NCBI RefSeq assembly: GCF_007197755.1
Contig: NZ_CP041636.1
Span: forward strand, 1,710,001-1,774,000
DNA from: Ferrovibrio terrae
GTDB taxonomy: Bacteria; Pseudomonadota; Alphaproteobacteria; Ferrovibrionales; Ferrovibrionaceae
Length of the DNA: 64,000 bases
Reading direction: 5' to 3'
Position 1 is the stretch's first letter, and every line of letters starts with the position of its first letter. Shown here in pieces: positions 39,109 to 47,651 of the stretch. The notes under the pieces were generated by a model. That model was not told the DNA's origin, did not search any database, and saw only the letters and a program-made list of their open reading frames with translations. The position numbers were made by a program, and so were the translations under genes.

Positions 39109-39915
39109 ATGTCTGCCCAAATGAAGACGGTCGATGCGGACGGCGAAATCCTTAGCCGGCGCGAGGGTGCGGTTTTCCTGATCGGCCTCAACCGCCCGGC
39201 CAAGCTGAACGGCTTCACGCCGAAGATGCTGAAGGAACTCGCCGCCGCCTATACGGCTTTCGAGCATGACCCGGCCGCGCGCGTCGCCGTGCTTTATGCC
39301 GAGGGTTCGCATTTCACCGCCGGGCTGGATCTGCCGAAGGTCGCCCCGCTGATGGGACAGAAAAACCTGCTGCGCGCGCCCGACCAGATCGATCCCTGCA
39401 ACAACCTGCCGCCGTTCCGCACCAAGCCGGTGGTGGCGGCCGTGCAGGGGATTACATATACGATCGGCATCGAACTGATGCTGGCCGCCGACGTTGTCAT
39501 CGCGGCCAGCGACTGCCGCTTCAGCCAGCTGGAAGTGAAGCGCGGCATCATGGCCACCGGTGGCGCCACCATCCGCATGGTTGAGCGCGCCGGCTGGGGC
39601 AATGCGATGCGCTACCTGCTCACCGGCGATGAATTCGATGTCGCCACGGCCCTGCGCCTGGGCTTCGTGCAGGAGGTGACGGCGCCGGGCGATCAGCTGA
39701 ACGAGGCGATGAAAATGGCCGAACGTATCGCGGCCCAGGCGCCGCTGGCGGTGTCAGCCACGTTGCGTAACGCGCGACAGGCGGTGGAGAACGGCCCGGC
39801 CGCCGCGGTGACGGAATTCGAGCCGACACAGGCGGTGCTGATGGGCAGCGAAGATGTCAGGGAGGGTGTCGCCAGTTTCGTCGAGAAGCGCGCCGCCAAT
39901 TTTAAAGGACGCTAA
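39109..39915 (+). CDS. Enoyl-CoA hydratase/isomerase family protein
   Basis: 268 aa from the ATG at 39109 with AAGGAA upstream; a longer frame overlaps rnhB. Crotonase fold: [34 protein letters not shown] (oxyanion hole), [21 protein letters not shown], and [16 protein letters not shown]. The exact CoA substrate is unknown; the Glu pair of the true hydratase is not obvious, so it may be an isomerase or other crotonase. Its stop overlaps the next start by one base (TAATG). Confidence 0.85.
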   Translation: MSAQMKTVDADGEILSRREGAVFLIGLNRPAKLNGFTPKMLKELAAAYTAFEHDPAARVAVLYAEGSHFTAGLDLPKVAPLMGQKNLLRAPDQIDPCNNLPPFRTKPVVAAVQGITYTIGIELMLAADVVIAASDCRFSQLEVKRGIMATGGATIRMVERAGWGNAMRYLLTGDEFDVATALRLGFVQEVTAPGDQLNEAMKMAERIAAQAPLAVSATLRNARQAVENGPAAAVTEFEPTQAVLMGSEDVREGVASFVEKRAANFKGR

Positions 39916-41375
39916 TGATGCGCCGTATTGCTTTCGTCTTCGCTTTCACTTGCTCCCTCGTCGCCGCCGCCATGCCGGCCACGGCACAGATTTTCATGTC
40001 GCCCGAGGATGCCAAGAAAGTCGGCAAGGAAGAGCATCCGAAAATCCTCAAGGAGTTCGGCGGCGTGTATGACGATCCCGAGATCGGCGCCTATGTCGCC
40101 GGCATCGCCGGGCGCATCGCCGGGCAATCCGGACAAGCTGCCAGCAGCTTCACCTTCACGGTGCTGAACTCGCCGATCGTCAACGCATTTGCGCTGCCCG
40201 GCGGCTATGTCTACATCACGCGCGGCACTCTGGCGCTGGCGAACAACGAAGCCGAGACGGCTGGCGTGCTGGGCCATGAAATCGGCCATGTGATCGCGCA
40301 GCATTCGGAAAAGCGTTACGACAAGTCGATCATGACCAATCTCGGCGTCGCCGGGGCGTCGATCCTCGGCTCGATCTTCGGCGGCTCCGGTGTCGGCGAC
40401 CTGATCGGCCAGGGCGGCCAGGTGCTGGGTGGCGCCTATCTGGCCGGGCACAGCCGCAGCAATGAATTCGAGGCGGATACCATCGGTGTGAAGCTGCTGT
40501 CGCGTGTCGGCTATGCGCCGGATGCGCAGGCCGGCTTCCTGCAGGGCCTGAGCGATTACAGCGACCTAGCCAGCAAGATGGCGGGCCAGGCCGGCAAGGA
40601 TCGCATGAACGACCTGTTCGCCACGCACCCGGGCGGTCCCGAGCGTGTGAAGGAGGCGATGGCAGCGGCGAAGGAATATCCGAATTCGCCGGTCTACAAC
40701 CGCGATGAATATCTCAAGCGCATCGACGGCATGATCTACGGCGACGACCCGAAGGAAGGCGTGGTACGCGGCAATACGTTTACGCATCCCGACCTTCGCC
40801 TCAGCTTCTCGGTGCCGGACGGCTGGCGCATTTCCAACACCAGCGATGCGGTTCTGGCCACGGGGCCGGGCGGCCGGCTGCAGTTTGACATCGAACTCGA
40901 CAAGAAGAAGCTCCAGTCCTCGCGCGGCGCGAAGGATTATCTGACCCGCATCTGGCTGCCGAACCTGCGGCTGAACAATGCCGAAGACATCAAGGTCAAT
41001 GGCATGCCGGCGGCCACGGCATCCGGGCGCGTACAGATGAAAAGCGGCAATGCCGATGTGCGCTTCGTCGCGGTCGGTTTCCCCACCGATGCGATCCTGC
41101 GCTTCGTGATCATCGCGCCGCCCGGCGGGTTGTCGAAGATCGAGCAGCCGGTGATCCGCGCGGTCAACACGCTGAAGCATCTGTCTGATGCCGAGGTGAA
41201 GGCCGTGCGGCCGGTGCGGCTCAAAGTCGTGCAGGTCGGCAGCGGCGACACGGTGGAGAAATACGCCGCCGCCACGCCGCTGGGCAATTATGCCGCCGAG
41301 CAGCTGCGCGTGCTGAACGCCCTCAAGGCCGGCGAACAGCCCAGGGCCGGTGAGAAGTTCAAGACGGTGGAGTGA
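39915..41375 (+). CDS. Periplasmic M48 metalloprotease (BepA-like)
   Basis: 486 aa. Signal peptide to about residue 24 (ATA-Q). Zinc motif HEIGH in VLGHEIGHVIAQHSEKR, third ligand Glu in SRSNEFEADTIG. Half of the protein is a C-terminal extension of unknown fold (from about 285), with a final segment resembling a LysM-like or stress-protein module (VQVGSGDTVEKYA). Role in outer-membrane protein quality control is inferred. Translation coupled to the crotonase. Confidence 0.85.
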   Translation: MMRRIAFVFAFTCSLVAAAMPATAQIFMSPEDAKKVGKEEHPKILKEFGGVYDDPEIGAYVAGIAGRIAGQSGQAASSFTFTVLNSPIVNAFALPGGYVYITRGTLALANNEAETAGVLGHEIGHVIAQHSEKRYDKSIMTNLGVAGASILGSIFGGSGVGDLIGQGGQVLGGAYLAGHSRSNEFEADTIGVKLLSRVGYAPDAQAGFLQGLSDYSDLASKMAGQAGKDRMNDLFATHPGGPERVKEAMAAAKEYPNSPVYNRDEYLKRIDGMIYGDDPKEGVVRGNTFTHPDLRLSFSVPDGWRISNTSDAVLATGPGGRLQFDIELDKKKLQSSRGAKDYLTRIWLPNLRLNNAEDIKVNGMPAATASGRVQMKSGNADVRFVAVGFPTDAILRFVIIAPPGGLSKIEQPVIRAVNTLKHLSDAEVKAVRPVRLKVVQVGSGDTVEKYAAATPLGNYAAEQLRVLNALKAGEQPRAGEKFKTVE

Positions 41376-41379
41376 CGCC

Positions 41380-42300
41380 TCAGGTCTGCGCCGCGACTTC
41401 GCGCTGCAGGTCGGGGATGTCGCCCAACCGCCGGCGCAGCCGTGTCAGCGCCTGCGCTTCCAGCTGGCGCACGCGCTCCTTGGAAATGCCCATATGCGCG
41501 CCGATGCGGTCCAGCGTGATCACCTGATCGGCAAAGAAGCGCGCTTGCAGCACGCGACGTTCGCGTTCCGGCAGGTCGGCCAGCGCGCGGCCGAGCCAGC
41601 GGCGCTTCAGCCGACCGTCTCGCTGCTGCATGATGATGGCCTCCGGGTCGGGGCCGTCATCCACCAGCAGGTCCTGCCACTCGCTGTCGCTGTCCTCGCT
41701 CAGGGTTACGTTCAGTGAGCGGTCGCCGGCCCCAAGCCGGCCTTCCATATGCAGCACATCGGCTTCGCTCACCTTCAGTTGCCGCGCCAGTTCGCGGCGG
41801 CCCTGTGGCGTCAGCCGGTCTTGTCCGCCAGCTTCAATGCGCGCGCGCAGACGGCGCAGATTGAAGAACAGCGATTTATGCGCCGCCGTGGTGCCGGTGC
41901 GCACGATCGACCAGTTGCGCAGCACGAAATCCTGGATGGCGGCGCGAATCCACCAGGCGGCATAGGTGGCAAAGCGCACCTCGCGCGCCGGCTCGAAACG
42001 TGCTGCCGCCTGCATCAGGCCGAGATTGCCCTCCTGGATCAGGTCGCTGACGGCCAGGCCGTAATGACGGAAGCGGATCGCCGTCGAGATCACCAGCCGC
42101 AGATGCGGCGTGACCAGCTTGTGCAGCGCGGCCTGGTCCTGCGCCTCGCGCCAGCGTCGGGCGAGCTGCACTTCCTCATCGGGCGTCAGCAGCGGCAGGC
42201 GCATGGCATGGCGCACAAATGCTCTGTCGGCGTCTGGGGCGCGGTCAGCATCCTGAGTGGGAGGGGCGGTCGGATGGGGCGCAGTCGGCAGTGGCGTCAT
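41380..42300 (-). CDS. rpoH: RpoH-type alternative sigma factor
   Basis: 306 aa. Sigma70 regions: 1.2/2 (VRHAMRLPLLTPDEEVQLARRW, GLAVSDLIQEGNLGLMQAA, FATYAAWWIRAAIQ), the RpoH box at 141-149 (HKSLFFNLR, usual Q[RK]KLFFNLR), and region 4 with GISKERVRQLEAQALTRL. Directs heat-shock or stress transcription. The box and length fit RpoH, but several alphaproteobacteria have two RpoH copies, and this may be the second one. Confidence 0.85.
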   Translation of the reverse strand: MTPLPTAPHPTAPPTQDADRAPDADRAFVRHAMRLPLLTPDEEVQLARRWREAQDQAALHKLVTPHLRLVISTAIRFRHYGLAVSDLIQEGNLGLMQAAARFEPAREVRFATYAAWWIRAAIQDFVLRNWSIVRTGTTAAHKSLFFNLRRLRARIEAGGQDRLTPQGRRELARQLKVSEADVLHMEGRLGAGDRSLNVTLSEDSDSEWQDLLVDDGPDPEAIIMQQRDGRLKRRWLGRALADLPERERRVLQARFFADQVITLDRIGAHMGISKERVRQLEAQALTRLRRRLGDIPDLQREVAAQT

Positions 42301-42359
42301 GGCAGCCTCGCGGATCTGCCATTTTTACGCAGGCCACCGCGCCCCGGATCACTTGGGGA

Positions 42360-42980
42360 TCACCTGATGTCGGCGGTTTCCGGCCGGGCTGTCCTGCTCT
42401 TCCAGGCCGGCGGGCGCCAGGGGCCGGCGATGTTGCAGGCCAGGAAACGGCTGACCTGTCCGTCCGGGCCGGCCAGCGGCAGGGCCAGGCGCTGCCAGGA
42501 TTCCACCGCCACATGGGCGGGCGGGAAATGGTGCGAGTAATAGGGCGCCCTGCGCAGCCAGGCGGCACGATACAGGGCGCGGAAGAAGACCGAGACATAG
42601 TTGCCGCCGTCGATCTCCGAGATCAGGCGGCCGGTCATGTCGCGCCCGTAGGTTTCGGCCACCTTGGTGCCATAGAGGCGGAAGCGGCCGTCCCAGCCTT
42701 CGTCCAGCACGTCGATCAGCACGATATGGCCCAGTGCCGGTTTCAGCTCGAAGGGCGAAACATCGCAGGCCTGCGGAATCGCCGCGTCGCCACGCAACTG
42801 ATGCCAGTATTCGATCAGAAAGCGCATGACGTCCTGACCCGTATCCGTGCTGGTTGGATTCCAGATCAGGCTGTCAAGCCGCGCGCTACGCGCGGTGAAA
42901 TAGTCTCTGAGGACCGTCTGTCGGTCGTCGAGCATGTCGACGACCAGTTGCTCCATTTCGGGAGTCTGCATGGCGGGCAT
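42360..42980 (-). CDS. Small PAS-domain protein (PAS_5 family)
   Basis: 206 aa. Core FLIEYWHQLRGDAAIPQACDV, SPFELKPALGHIVLIDVL, FRLYGTKVAETYGRDMTGR and LALPLAGPDGQ. An extra 50-residue N-terminal segment is predicted helical. It lies between the sigma factor and a degenerate phosphatase, all on the minus strand but with gaps. Confidence 0.75.
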   Translation of the reverse strand: MPAMQTPEMEQLVVDMLDDRQTVLRDYFTARSARLDSLIWNPTSTDTGQDVMRFLIEYWHQLRGDAAIPQACDVSPFELKPALGHIVLIDVLDEGWDGRFRLYGTKVAETYGRDMTGRLISEIDGGNYVSVFFRALYRAAWLRRAPYYSHHFPPAHVAVESWQRLALPLAGPDGQVSRFLACNIAGPWRPPAWKSRTARPETADIR

Positions 42981-43028
42981 GCTATCGACGCCACGCCATC
43001 TTGCAACCGTCAGGCGGTGTTTGGCCGG

Positions 43029-43979
43029 CTAGATCGCGAAACTTTCAACCAATGCGCCATCCAGCCCGAAGCAGGCGACATTGAGCGGGCCACCGAAACC
43101 GGCGCCGCCATCGAGGCAGCAGGTGAAGGCATCGAGATGCGCACCCTCGCCACGCGGGTTGCCGCCGCTGACCACGCGGCGGAAGCCGGCATAGGGCTGG
43201 GTCAGGCCGCGGAAGGCCGGCGAACCCCACCAGAGATGATCAGACTGTGCGGTTAGTGCCACGGCGGGGTCGATGCCGGCATGCACGAACAGCAGTTCGT
43301 TGCCCGATGTATAGGCAGCGCGGCGGAAGCAGCCGAACAGATCGTCATGGCCCGGATGCTTGCGGATCGCAGCGCGGAGCGAGTTGGTCCAGCGGCTGAT
43401 GCCCTGCGCGCCTTCACGCAGGACGCCGCGCGCCTGCTGCGGATCGACGCCATAGCCTTGCAGCATCGGCGTCAGGCCATGCTTCAGCATCCAGTCGAAC
43501 ACTTCGGCCGGGCCGGGCGCGAACTGGATCTGCAACAGCTTGCGCCACATTTCTTCCTGCGCGCCGCGCAGGTAGACGATGTCTTCCGGAATGGCGCCGG
43601 GCAGGCAGAGAAAGTCGCGGCGAAACGCCAGCAGTTCATTCAGCGTGGCAATGGTGTCGCTGCCATGGCCGATCATGTTGCCAAGATAGATCAGCCGGTC
43701 GCCAGGCAGCAGCCGGGCGGCAAGCTCATTATGCGCCTCGTGCAGTTTCCCGGTTTCGGAATGCGCGGCGGCAACAGCCCAGACGCGGCGCGCATGGCGC
43801 AGCACGGCAAAGGCTTCGGACGATGAGGGAGGGGTGGCGGGCGCAGCCCGGGCAGGAGCCCCGGAAGCAGACACGGGTGGTTTCGCTGCCGGGATCGGCG
43901 GCGGTACGAGGGTAGTGGCTGTGCTCAGAGGCGCGGACAAATCAATAACGAATCGGCCATATGAAAGCGGGTCCGGCAA
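43029..43979 (-). CDS. Metallophosphoesterase-fold protein lacking metal ligands (pseudophosphatase)
   Basis: 316 aa (TTG start inside a terminator; the real start may be later, since residues 15-55 are Pro/Ala-rich). The PPP-type landmarks are recognisable but altered: GDxHG is VWAVAAAHSETGKL (67-79), GDxxDRG is GNMIGHGSD (100-108), GNHE is RGAQEEMW (138-145); VHAGIDP is kept. No complete two-metal site remains. Located just after carD. Probably a binding protein rather than an enzyme. Confidence 0.65.
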   Translation of the reverse strand: MPDPLSYGRFVIDLSAPLSTATTLVPPPIPAAKPPVSASGAPARAAPATPPSSSEAFAVLRHARRVWAVAAAHSETGKLHEAHNELAARLLPGDRLIYLGNMIGHGSDTIATLNELLAFRRDFLCLPGAIPEDIVYLRGAQEEMWRKLLQIQFAPGPAEVFDWMLKHGLTPMLQGYGVDPQQARGVLREGAQGISRWTNSLRAAIRKHPGHDDLFGCFRRAAYTSGNELLFVHAGIDPAVALTAQSDHLWWGSPAFRGLTQPYAGFRRVVSGGNPRGEGAHLDAFTCCLDGGAGFGGPLNVACFGLDGALVESFAI

Positions 43980-43999
43980 CCGATGCTACCGGACCCGCT
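43966..43999 (-). terminator. Hairpin after carD
   Basis: AGCGGGTCCGG (43989-43999 on the minus strand first) pairs with CCGGACCCGCT, then TTTC. Eleven paired bases; T run short. It overlaps the TTG start of the next gene, arguing for separate transcripts. Confidence 0.6.
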
Positions 44000-44099
44000 G
44001 GATAATGCGAGCGAAAAGCCCTGTGATTTTTTCGCGTCTCGCGTGATTGCGAGAACAAATCAGAATCAAACGCCGAGAAGATCTCCTGCAAGTCTCCGG

Positions 44100-45122
44100 T
44101 CAGGGGACCTTGAGAATCTTCTCCAGTTTCTTGCCGGCGGAATCCTCGTCGATGCGTTCCACGGCGGCGAGTTCGCGCACCAGACGATCGAGCGCGGATT
44201 CATAGATCTGGCGCTCGGAATAGCTCTGGTCCGGCTGGCCGGCATTGCGATGCAGGTCGCGCACCACTTCGGCAATCGACACCGGATCGCCGGAGTTGAT
44301 CTTTGCCTCGTATTCCTGGGCGCGGCGGCTCCACATGGCGCGCTTGACGCGAGCGCGGCCCTTCAGGGTTTCCAGCGCCGACTTCATCTTCTGCGGCGTG
44401 CTGAGCTTGCGGATGCCGACCGAGTTCACCTTGGTCAGCGGCACGCGCACGGTCATCTTGTCGCGCTCGAACTCCACCACCATCAGTTCCAGTTCGAAAC
44501 CGGCGATCATCTGGCGCTCGATGCGCAGGATCTTGCCCACGCCATGGGTCGGGTAGACGACATGGTCGCCGGCGGCGAAATCGATCTTCACCTTGGCCGG
44601 CACGGGCTTGAGCTGGATCGGCTTGGTCGCCTGCGACTGCTTCGGCTCGGGCGCCGGTGGCTTCACCGGCTGCGGCAGCGGACGGGTCGGTGGCGCGGAC
44701 ACGGCGAGCGGACGGCCCGAGAAGGCCGGCTTCACCGGCGCGGCAGCCACCTTGGCGGCGATGCCCTTGCCGGCCGACTTGGCGGCAGGCTTCGTGGCAG
44801 CGGCAGCTTTGGCGGCCGGCGCGGCAGCAGGCTTGGCGGCGGGCTTCGCCGCAGCAGCGGGTTTCGCGGCAGCCACCGGCTTCGCCGCCGGCTTGACGGC
44901 GGGCTTTGCCACCGGCTTCGGGGTCGGCTTGGCAGCAGCTTTCGCGACCGGCTTGGCGGCAGCCGATTTCGCGGCCGGCTTCGCAGCGGCCTTCGGGGCC
45001 GGCTTCTTGGCCACGGTCGCGGGCTTCTTGCTCGCCGCCGCCTTGGCAGCCGGCTTCGACTTGGCCGGCGTCTTGGATTTTTTCACTGGGGCTTTCGTCA
45101 CGGAACCACCCTCGCTTGGCAT
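44100..45122 (-). CDS. carD: CarD/CdnL transcription regulator with long Lys/Ala/Pro-rich N-terminus
   Basis: 340 aa. The last ~168 residues are a full CarD protein: FAAGDHVVYPTHGVGKIL (RNA-polymerase-binding domain) and RVKRAMWSRRAQEYEAKI (DNA-binding domain). CarD stabilises open complexes at rRNA and other promoters. The first ~170 residues are low-complexity AK/KPA repeats like histone H1 or AlgP; usual CdnL length is about 165 aa, so this doubles it. The AK region may bind DNA or RNA. Next to fdxA, as usual. Confidence 0.9.
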   Translation of the reverse strand: MPSEGGSVTKAPVKKSKTPAKSKPAAKAAASKKPATVAKKPAPKAAAKPAAKSAAAKPVAKAAAKPTPKPVAKPAVKPAAKPVAAAKPAAAAKPAAKPAAAPAAKAAAATKPAAKSAGKGIAAKVAAAPVKPAFSGRPLAVSAPPTRPLPQPVKPPAPEPKQSQATKPIQLKPVPAKVKIDFAAGDHVVYPTHGVGKILRIERQMIAGFELELMVVEFERDKMTVRVPLTKVNSVGIRKLSTPQKMKSALETLKGRARVKRAMWSRRAQEYEAKINSGDPVSIAEVVRDLHRNAGQPDQSYSERQIYESALDRLVRELAAVERIDEDSAGKKLEKILKVP

Positions 45123-45136
45123 TTACGCATCAGAAC

Positions 45137-45156
45137 GGCGGTCCGATCGGTCCGCC
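45137..45156. promoter_or_regulatory. 20-bp near-palindrome upstream of carD
   Basis: GGCGGTCCGATCGGTCCGCC: all positions pair except one central T-T pair per arm. It starts 15 bp before the carD ATG, so it is either a protein-binding site or a hairpin at the ribosome site. Confidence 0.35.
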
Positions 45157-45358
45157 TTGTGAAATTGACCTGAACCAGGCCCGACCGAATAACCGCCTGC
45201 CCAGGTTCGCTAAGAACCTGCCGCAAAGGCGCTATAGTCGAAACCTGCGACGCGAACGCAACCGGGAGCTGCACATTGCCTCCCCTGCAGTCCAGCTGGC
45301 GTTCGACCGACCGCAAAGGATTGCAGGCCGGGGTTATTCAATCGTTATAAATCTACCA

Positions 45359-45384
45359 CAAAAACCCGCCTGATGACAGACGGG
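45359..45384 (-). terminator. Intrinsic terminator of fdxA
   Basis: Minus strand CCCGTCTG, loop TCAT, CAGGCGGG, then TTTTTG. Eight pairs with one G-T. Confidence 0.8.
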
Positions 45385-45476
45385 AACGGCCCTTCTGGCG
45401 GCTCGGAAAGCGCGTGAAAGTAGAATCTTGTCGGATATCTGACGGATTTGGAGAAATCCGGCACGGATCGGGTGGC

Positions 45477-45818
45477 TTACTTGTTACCGTCGCCGGGGTT
45501 CGGGCTGAAATGCGTCTCGAACTTGCCCTCGACGCCCTTCCAGGCATCGGCATCGGCCGGCTGCTCGCCCTTGCGAGTGATATTGGGCCACTTGGCGGCA
45601 TATTCCCGGTTCATCTCGACCCATTTCTCAGCTCGATTGTCTGTATCGGGCAGGATCGCCTCGGCCGGGCATTCCGGCTCGCAGACGCCGCAGTCGATGC
45701 ATTCATCCGGATTGATGACCAGCATGTTCTCGCCGACATAGAAGCAGTCGACGGGACAGACCTCGACGCAATCCATGTATTTGCACTTGATGCACTGCTC
45801 GTTCACGACATAGGTCAT
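45477..45818 (-). CDS. fdxA: Ferredoxin FdxA (3Fe-4S + 4Fe-4S)
   Basis: 113 aa from the ATG at 45818. Cysteine pattern [18 protein letters not shown] followed by [12 protein letters not shown] gives one 3Fe-4S and one 4Fe-4S cluster, the seven-iron type. The C-terminal region ([17 protein letters not shown]) is typical of alphaproteobacterial FdxA. The neighbours carD and the S4 gene form a common block. An electron carrier of undefined partners. Confidence 0.93.
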   Translation of the reverse strand: MTYVVNEQCIKCKYMDCVEVCPVDCFYVGENMLVINPDECIDCGVCEPECPAEAILPDTDNRAEKWVEMNREYAAKWPNITRKGEQPADADAWKGVEGKFETHFSPNPGDGNK

Positions 45819-46033
45819 GGCGGGAGTCCCGGGGTCGAAATGCTGGTCGATACTGAAACCGCCGTTGATATGGGGCGGCGGCGGGCGTTCGGGTAGCACA
45901 GGGCCTGATTACGGTCAATTATTCGTACACATATGATGACTGGTCAAACCCTATTTGATGTGGGGTGTGCGAAACGGCTGCGACACTGCGCCGCGAATCC
46001 ACAGGCGCGGGCGGGAAATCATCAGGCGCGTGA

Positions 46034-46315
46034 TCAGGGGATCACCTCGTAGCTCGCCTGCGCCTCAGAGGCGGGCCCGCGGCGTTCGGGCAGGTGCAGC
46101 ACCTTCAGCACTTTCACGCCAGCCGGCAGCGGCAGGGTGATCACGTCACTGGCGCGCACCAGCGCATGCGGCTTGTCGACCACGCGGCCGTTGATGCGGA
46201 TGCGGCCCTTGTTGGCCAGCTTCTGCGCGATCGCCCGCGTCTTGCAGAAGCGCGTCATCCACAACCATTTGTCGAGCCGCAGCGCCCCGGGAATATCATC
46301 ATCGTCGTCACGCAT
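46034..46315 (-). CDS. S4-domain RNA-binding protein (Hsp15-like)
   Basis: 93 aa. The S4 domain is LRLDKWLWMTRFCKTRAIAQ with NKGRIRINGRVV, which matches heat-shock protein 15 (HslR)-type proteins that rescue stalled 50S subunits. Short acidic start (DDDDD) and a flexible end. Usual position beside fdxA and carD in alphaproteobacteria. Confidence 0.85.
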   Translation of the reverse strand: MRDDDDDIPGALRLDKWLWMTRFCKTRAIAQKLANKGRIRINGRVVDKPHALVRASDVITLPLPAGVKVLKVLHLPERRGPASEAQASYEVIP

Positions 46316-46346
46316 GACGCAACTATATCGCCTTGCGCAAAGCTGG

Positions 46347-47471
46347 CTAGGCCGCCGTCGTCTCCGCCAGCCAGGTCATCACCTGCTGCAGCGCTTCGGG
46401 CCGCGCCGCGCCGTCTTCATCACGCGCCTTGCGATAGATCGCCACCTGCTGCGCCGCCGAGGTGCCGCGTGCGATGATGGTGCGGGCATGCAGAACTTCC
46501 GCGGTGCACCCCAGCGCCTCGGCATCCTCGGCCACCAGCTTCAGGATGTTTTCAATCACGTCGGCAAACGGGATGATGCGCTTCTCGTTGAAATCGATCA
46601 TGCCTTCGGTGGTGCCGTAGCGCTGCGCACGCCAGCGGTTTTCCTCGATCAGCAGCCGGGTATGATTGCGCCAGATGCCGTTGATGTCCGGCTGGCGGAT
46701 CAGTGCGCGGATCAGGCAGCGATACAGCGCGGCGATGCACAGCGTGTCTTCCAGATGGGTGCAGGAATCGCCGATGCGCAGTTCCAGCGTGGGATAACGC
46801 AAACTCGGCCGGATCGCCCACCAGACATGGCTGGAGTCTTCGATGGCGCCAGCCGAGACCAGCGTGTCGACGAAACTGTTGTAGTCGGCCAGGTTCATGA
46901 AGAAATCGGGAATGCCGGTGCGCGGCAGCTCGTCATAGGCGGCGAGGCGATAGCCCATCAGACCGGTCGGATATTTGCGCCAGAACGGCGACGACGTGCT
47001 GAGCGCCAGCAGCACCGGCAGGAAGGCGAGCATGCGATTCATGACGTCGATGCGCACATGCGGATTGGCGATCTCGACATGGATATGCATGCCGCACATC
47101 ATATTGCGCCTGGCAAGGAATTTGAGGTCGTTGGCCAGCTTCTCGTAGCGCGGCTTTTCGGTTGGCGTTTGCTCGGACCATTCCGCCATCGGATGCGTGC
47201 CGGCGGCAAACACCTCGATGCCGAATTCGGCACCGGCGTCTTTCAATGCGCGACGATAGCGCCGCAGATGCTGGCGTGCTTCATCCAGCGAATGGCAGAC
47301 CGGCGTCACCACCTCGATCTGCGACTGCAGCAGTTCGGGCGTCACCTGCGCGCCCAGCACGCCGGATGCACGGCGGGTGAAGCCCTCCGGTACTTTCGAG
47401 ACGGCATTCTTGCCGTCGACCTCGGCCAGGAAATACTCTTCTTCGATGCCAAGCGTGTAATCCGATGTCAT
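46347..47471 (-). CDS. ybdK: Carboxylate-amine ligase (YbdK/GCS2 family)
   Basis: 374 aa from the ATG at 47471 with GGAGAG upstream. The start YTLGIEEEYFLAEVD is the GCS2 signature; the metal-binding CGMHIHVEIANP block and LELRIGDSC, WRAQRYG and NHTRLLIEENRWRAQ segments fit YbdK (weak glutamate-cysteine ligase activity in vitro). True substrate unknown. The opposite strand is open for a long frame here, but that is a codon-bias shadow. Confidence 0.88.
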   Translation of the reverse strand: MTSDYTLGIEEEYFLAEVDGKNAVSKVPEGFTRRASGVLGAQVTPELLQSQIEVVTPVCHSLDEARQHLRRYRRALKDAGAEFGIEVFAAGTHPMAEWSEQTPTEKPRYEKLANDLKFLARRNMMCGMHIHVEIANPHVRIDVMNRMLAFLPVLLALSTSSPFWRKYPTGLMGYRLAAYDELPRTGIPDFFMNLADYNSFVDTLVSAGAIEDSSHVWWAIRPSLRYPTLELRIGDSCTHLEDTLCIAALYRCLIRALIRQPDINGIWRNHTRLLIEENRWRAQRYGTTEGMIDFNEKRIIPFADVIENILKLVAEDAEALGCTAEVLHARTIIARGTSAAQQVAIYRKARDEDGAARPEALQQVMTWLAETTAA

Positions 47472-47651
47472 GCACTCTCCATTCAGGGCCGCATGACCAG
47501 CTGTGGCTGCGGCGGCAATGGAAAACGATGTGGCGGCGAAAAAACTCCCGCTGCACTGCGGCAATTACGGCAGGATTGTGGTGTTTTCGCTGGCGTGCGG
47601 CGGCCGCCCAGCCTTAAGGTTCCTGCCGATTACAGGGTGGGAACCAGAAAC

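Larger units (their letters stand above)
45123..45476. other. Intergenic region between carD and fdxA
   Basis: 354 bp without a convincing gene. It holds the fdxA terminator at its right end, a 20-bp near-palindrome next to the carD start, and presumably the carD promoter. A 72-codon frame on the minus strand overlaps carD and shows no protein-like pattern. Confidence 0.6.

Noticed and set aside
45098-45316. 72-codon minus-strand frame before carD
   Set aside because: It overlaps the start of carD and shows no recognised motif.
46137-47651. A very long open frame on the plus strand opposite ybdK, continuing into the membrane-fusion gene
   Set aside because: The upstream 500 codons have no family pattern, are Arg/His/Gln-rich as expected for antisense of a GC-rich gene, and the true start has its own ribosome-site region at 47652.
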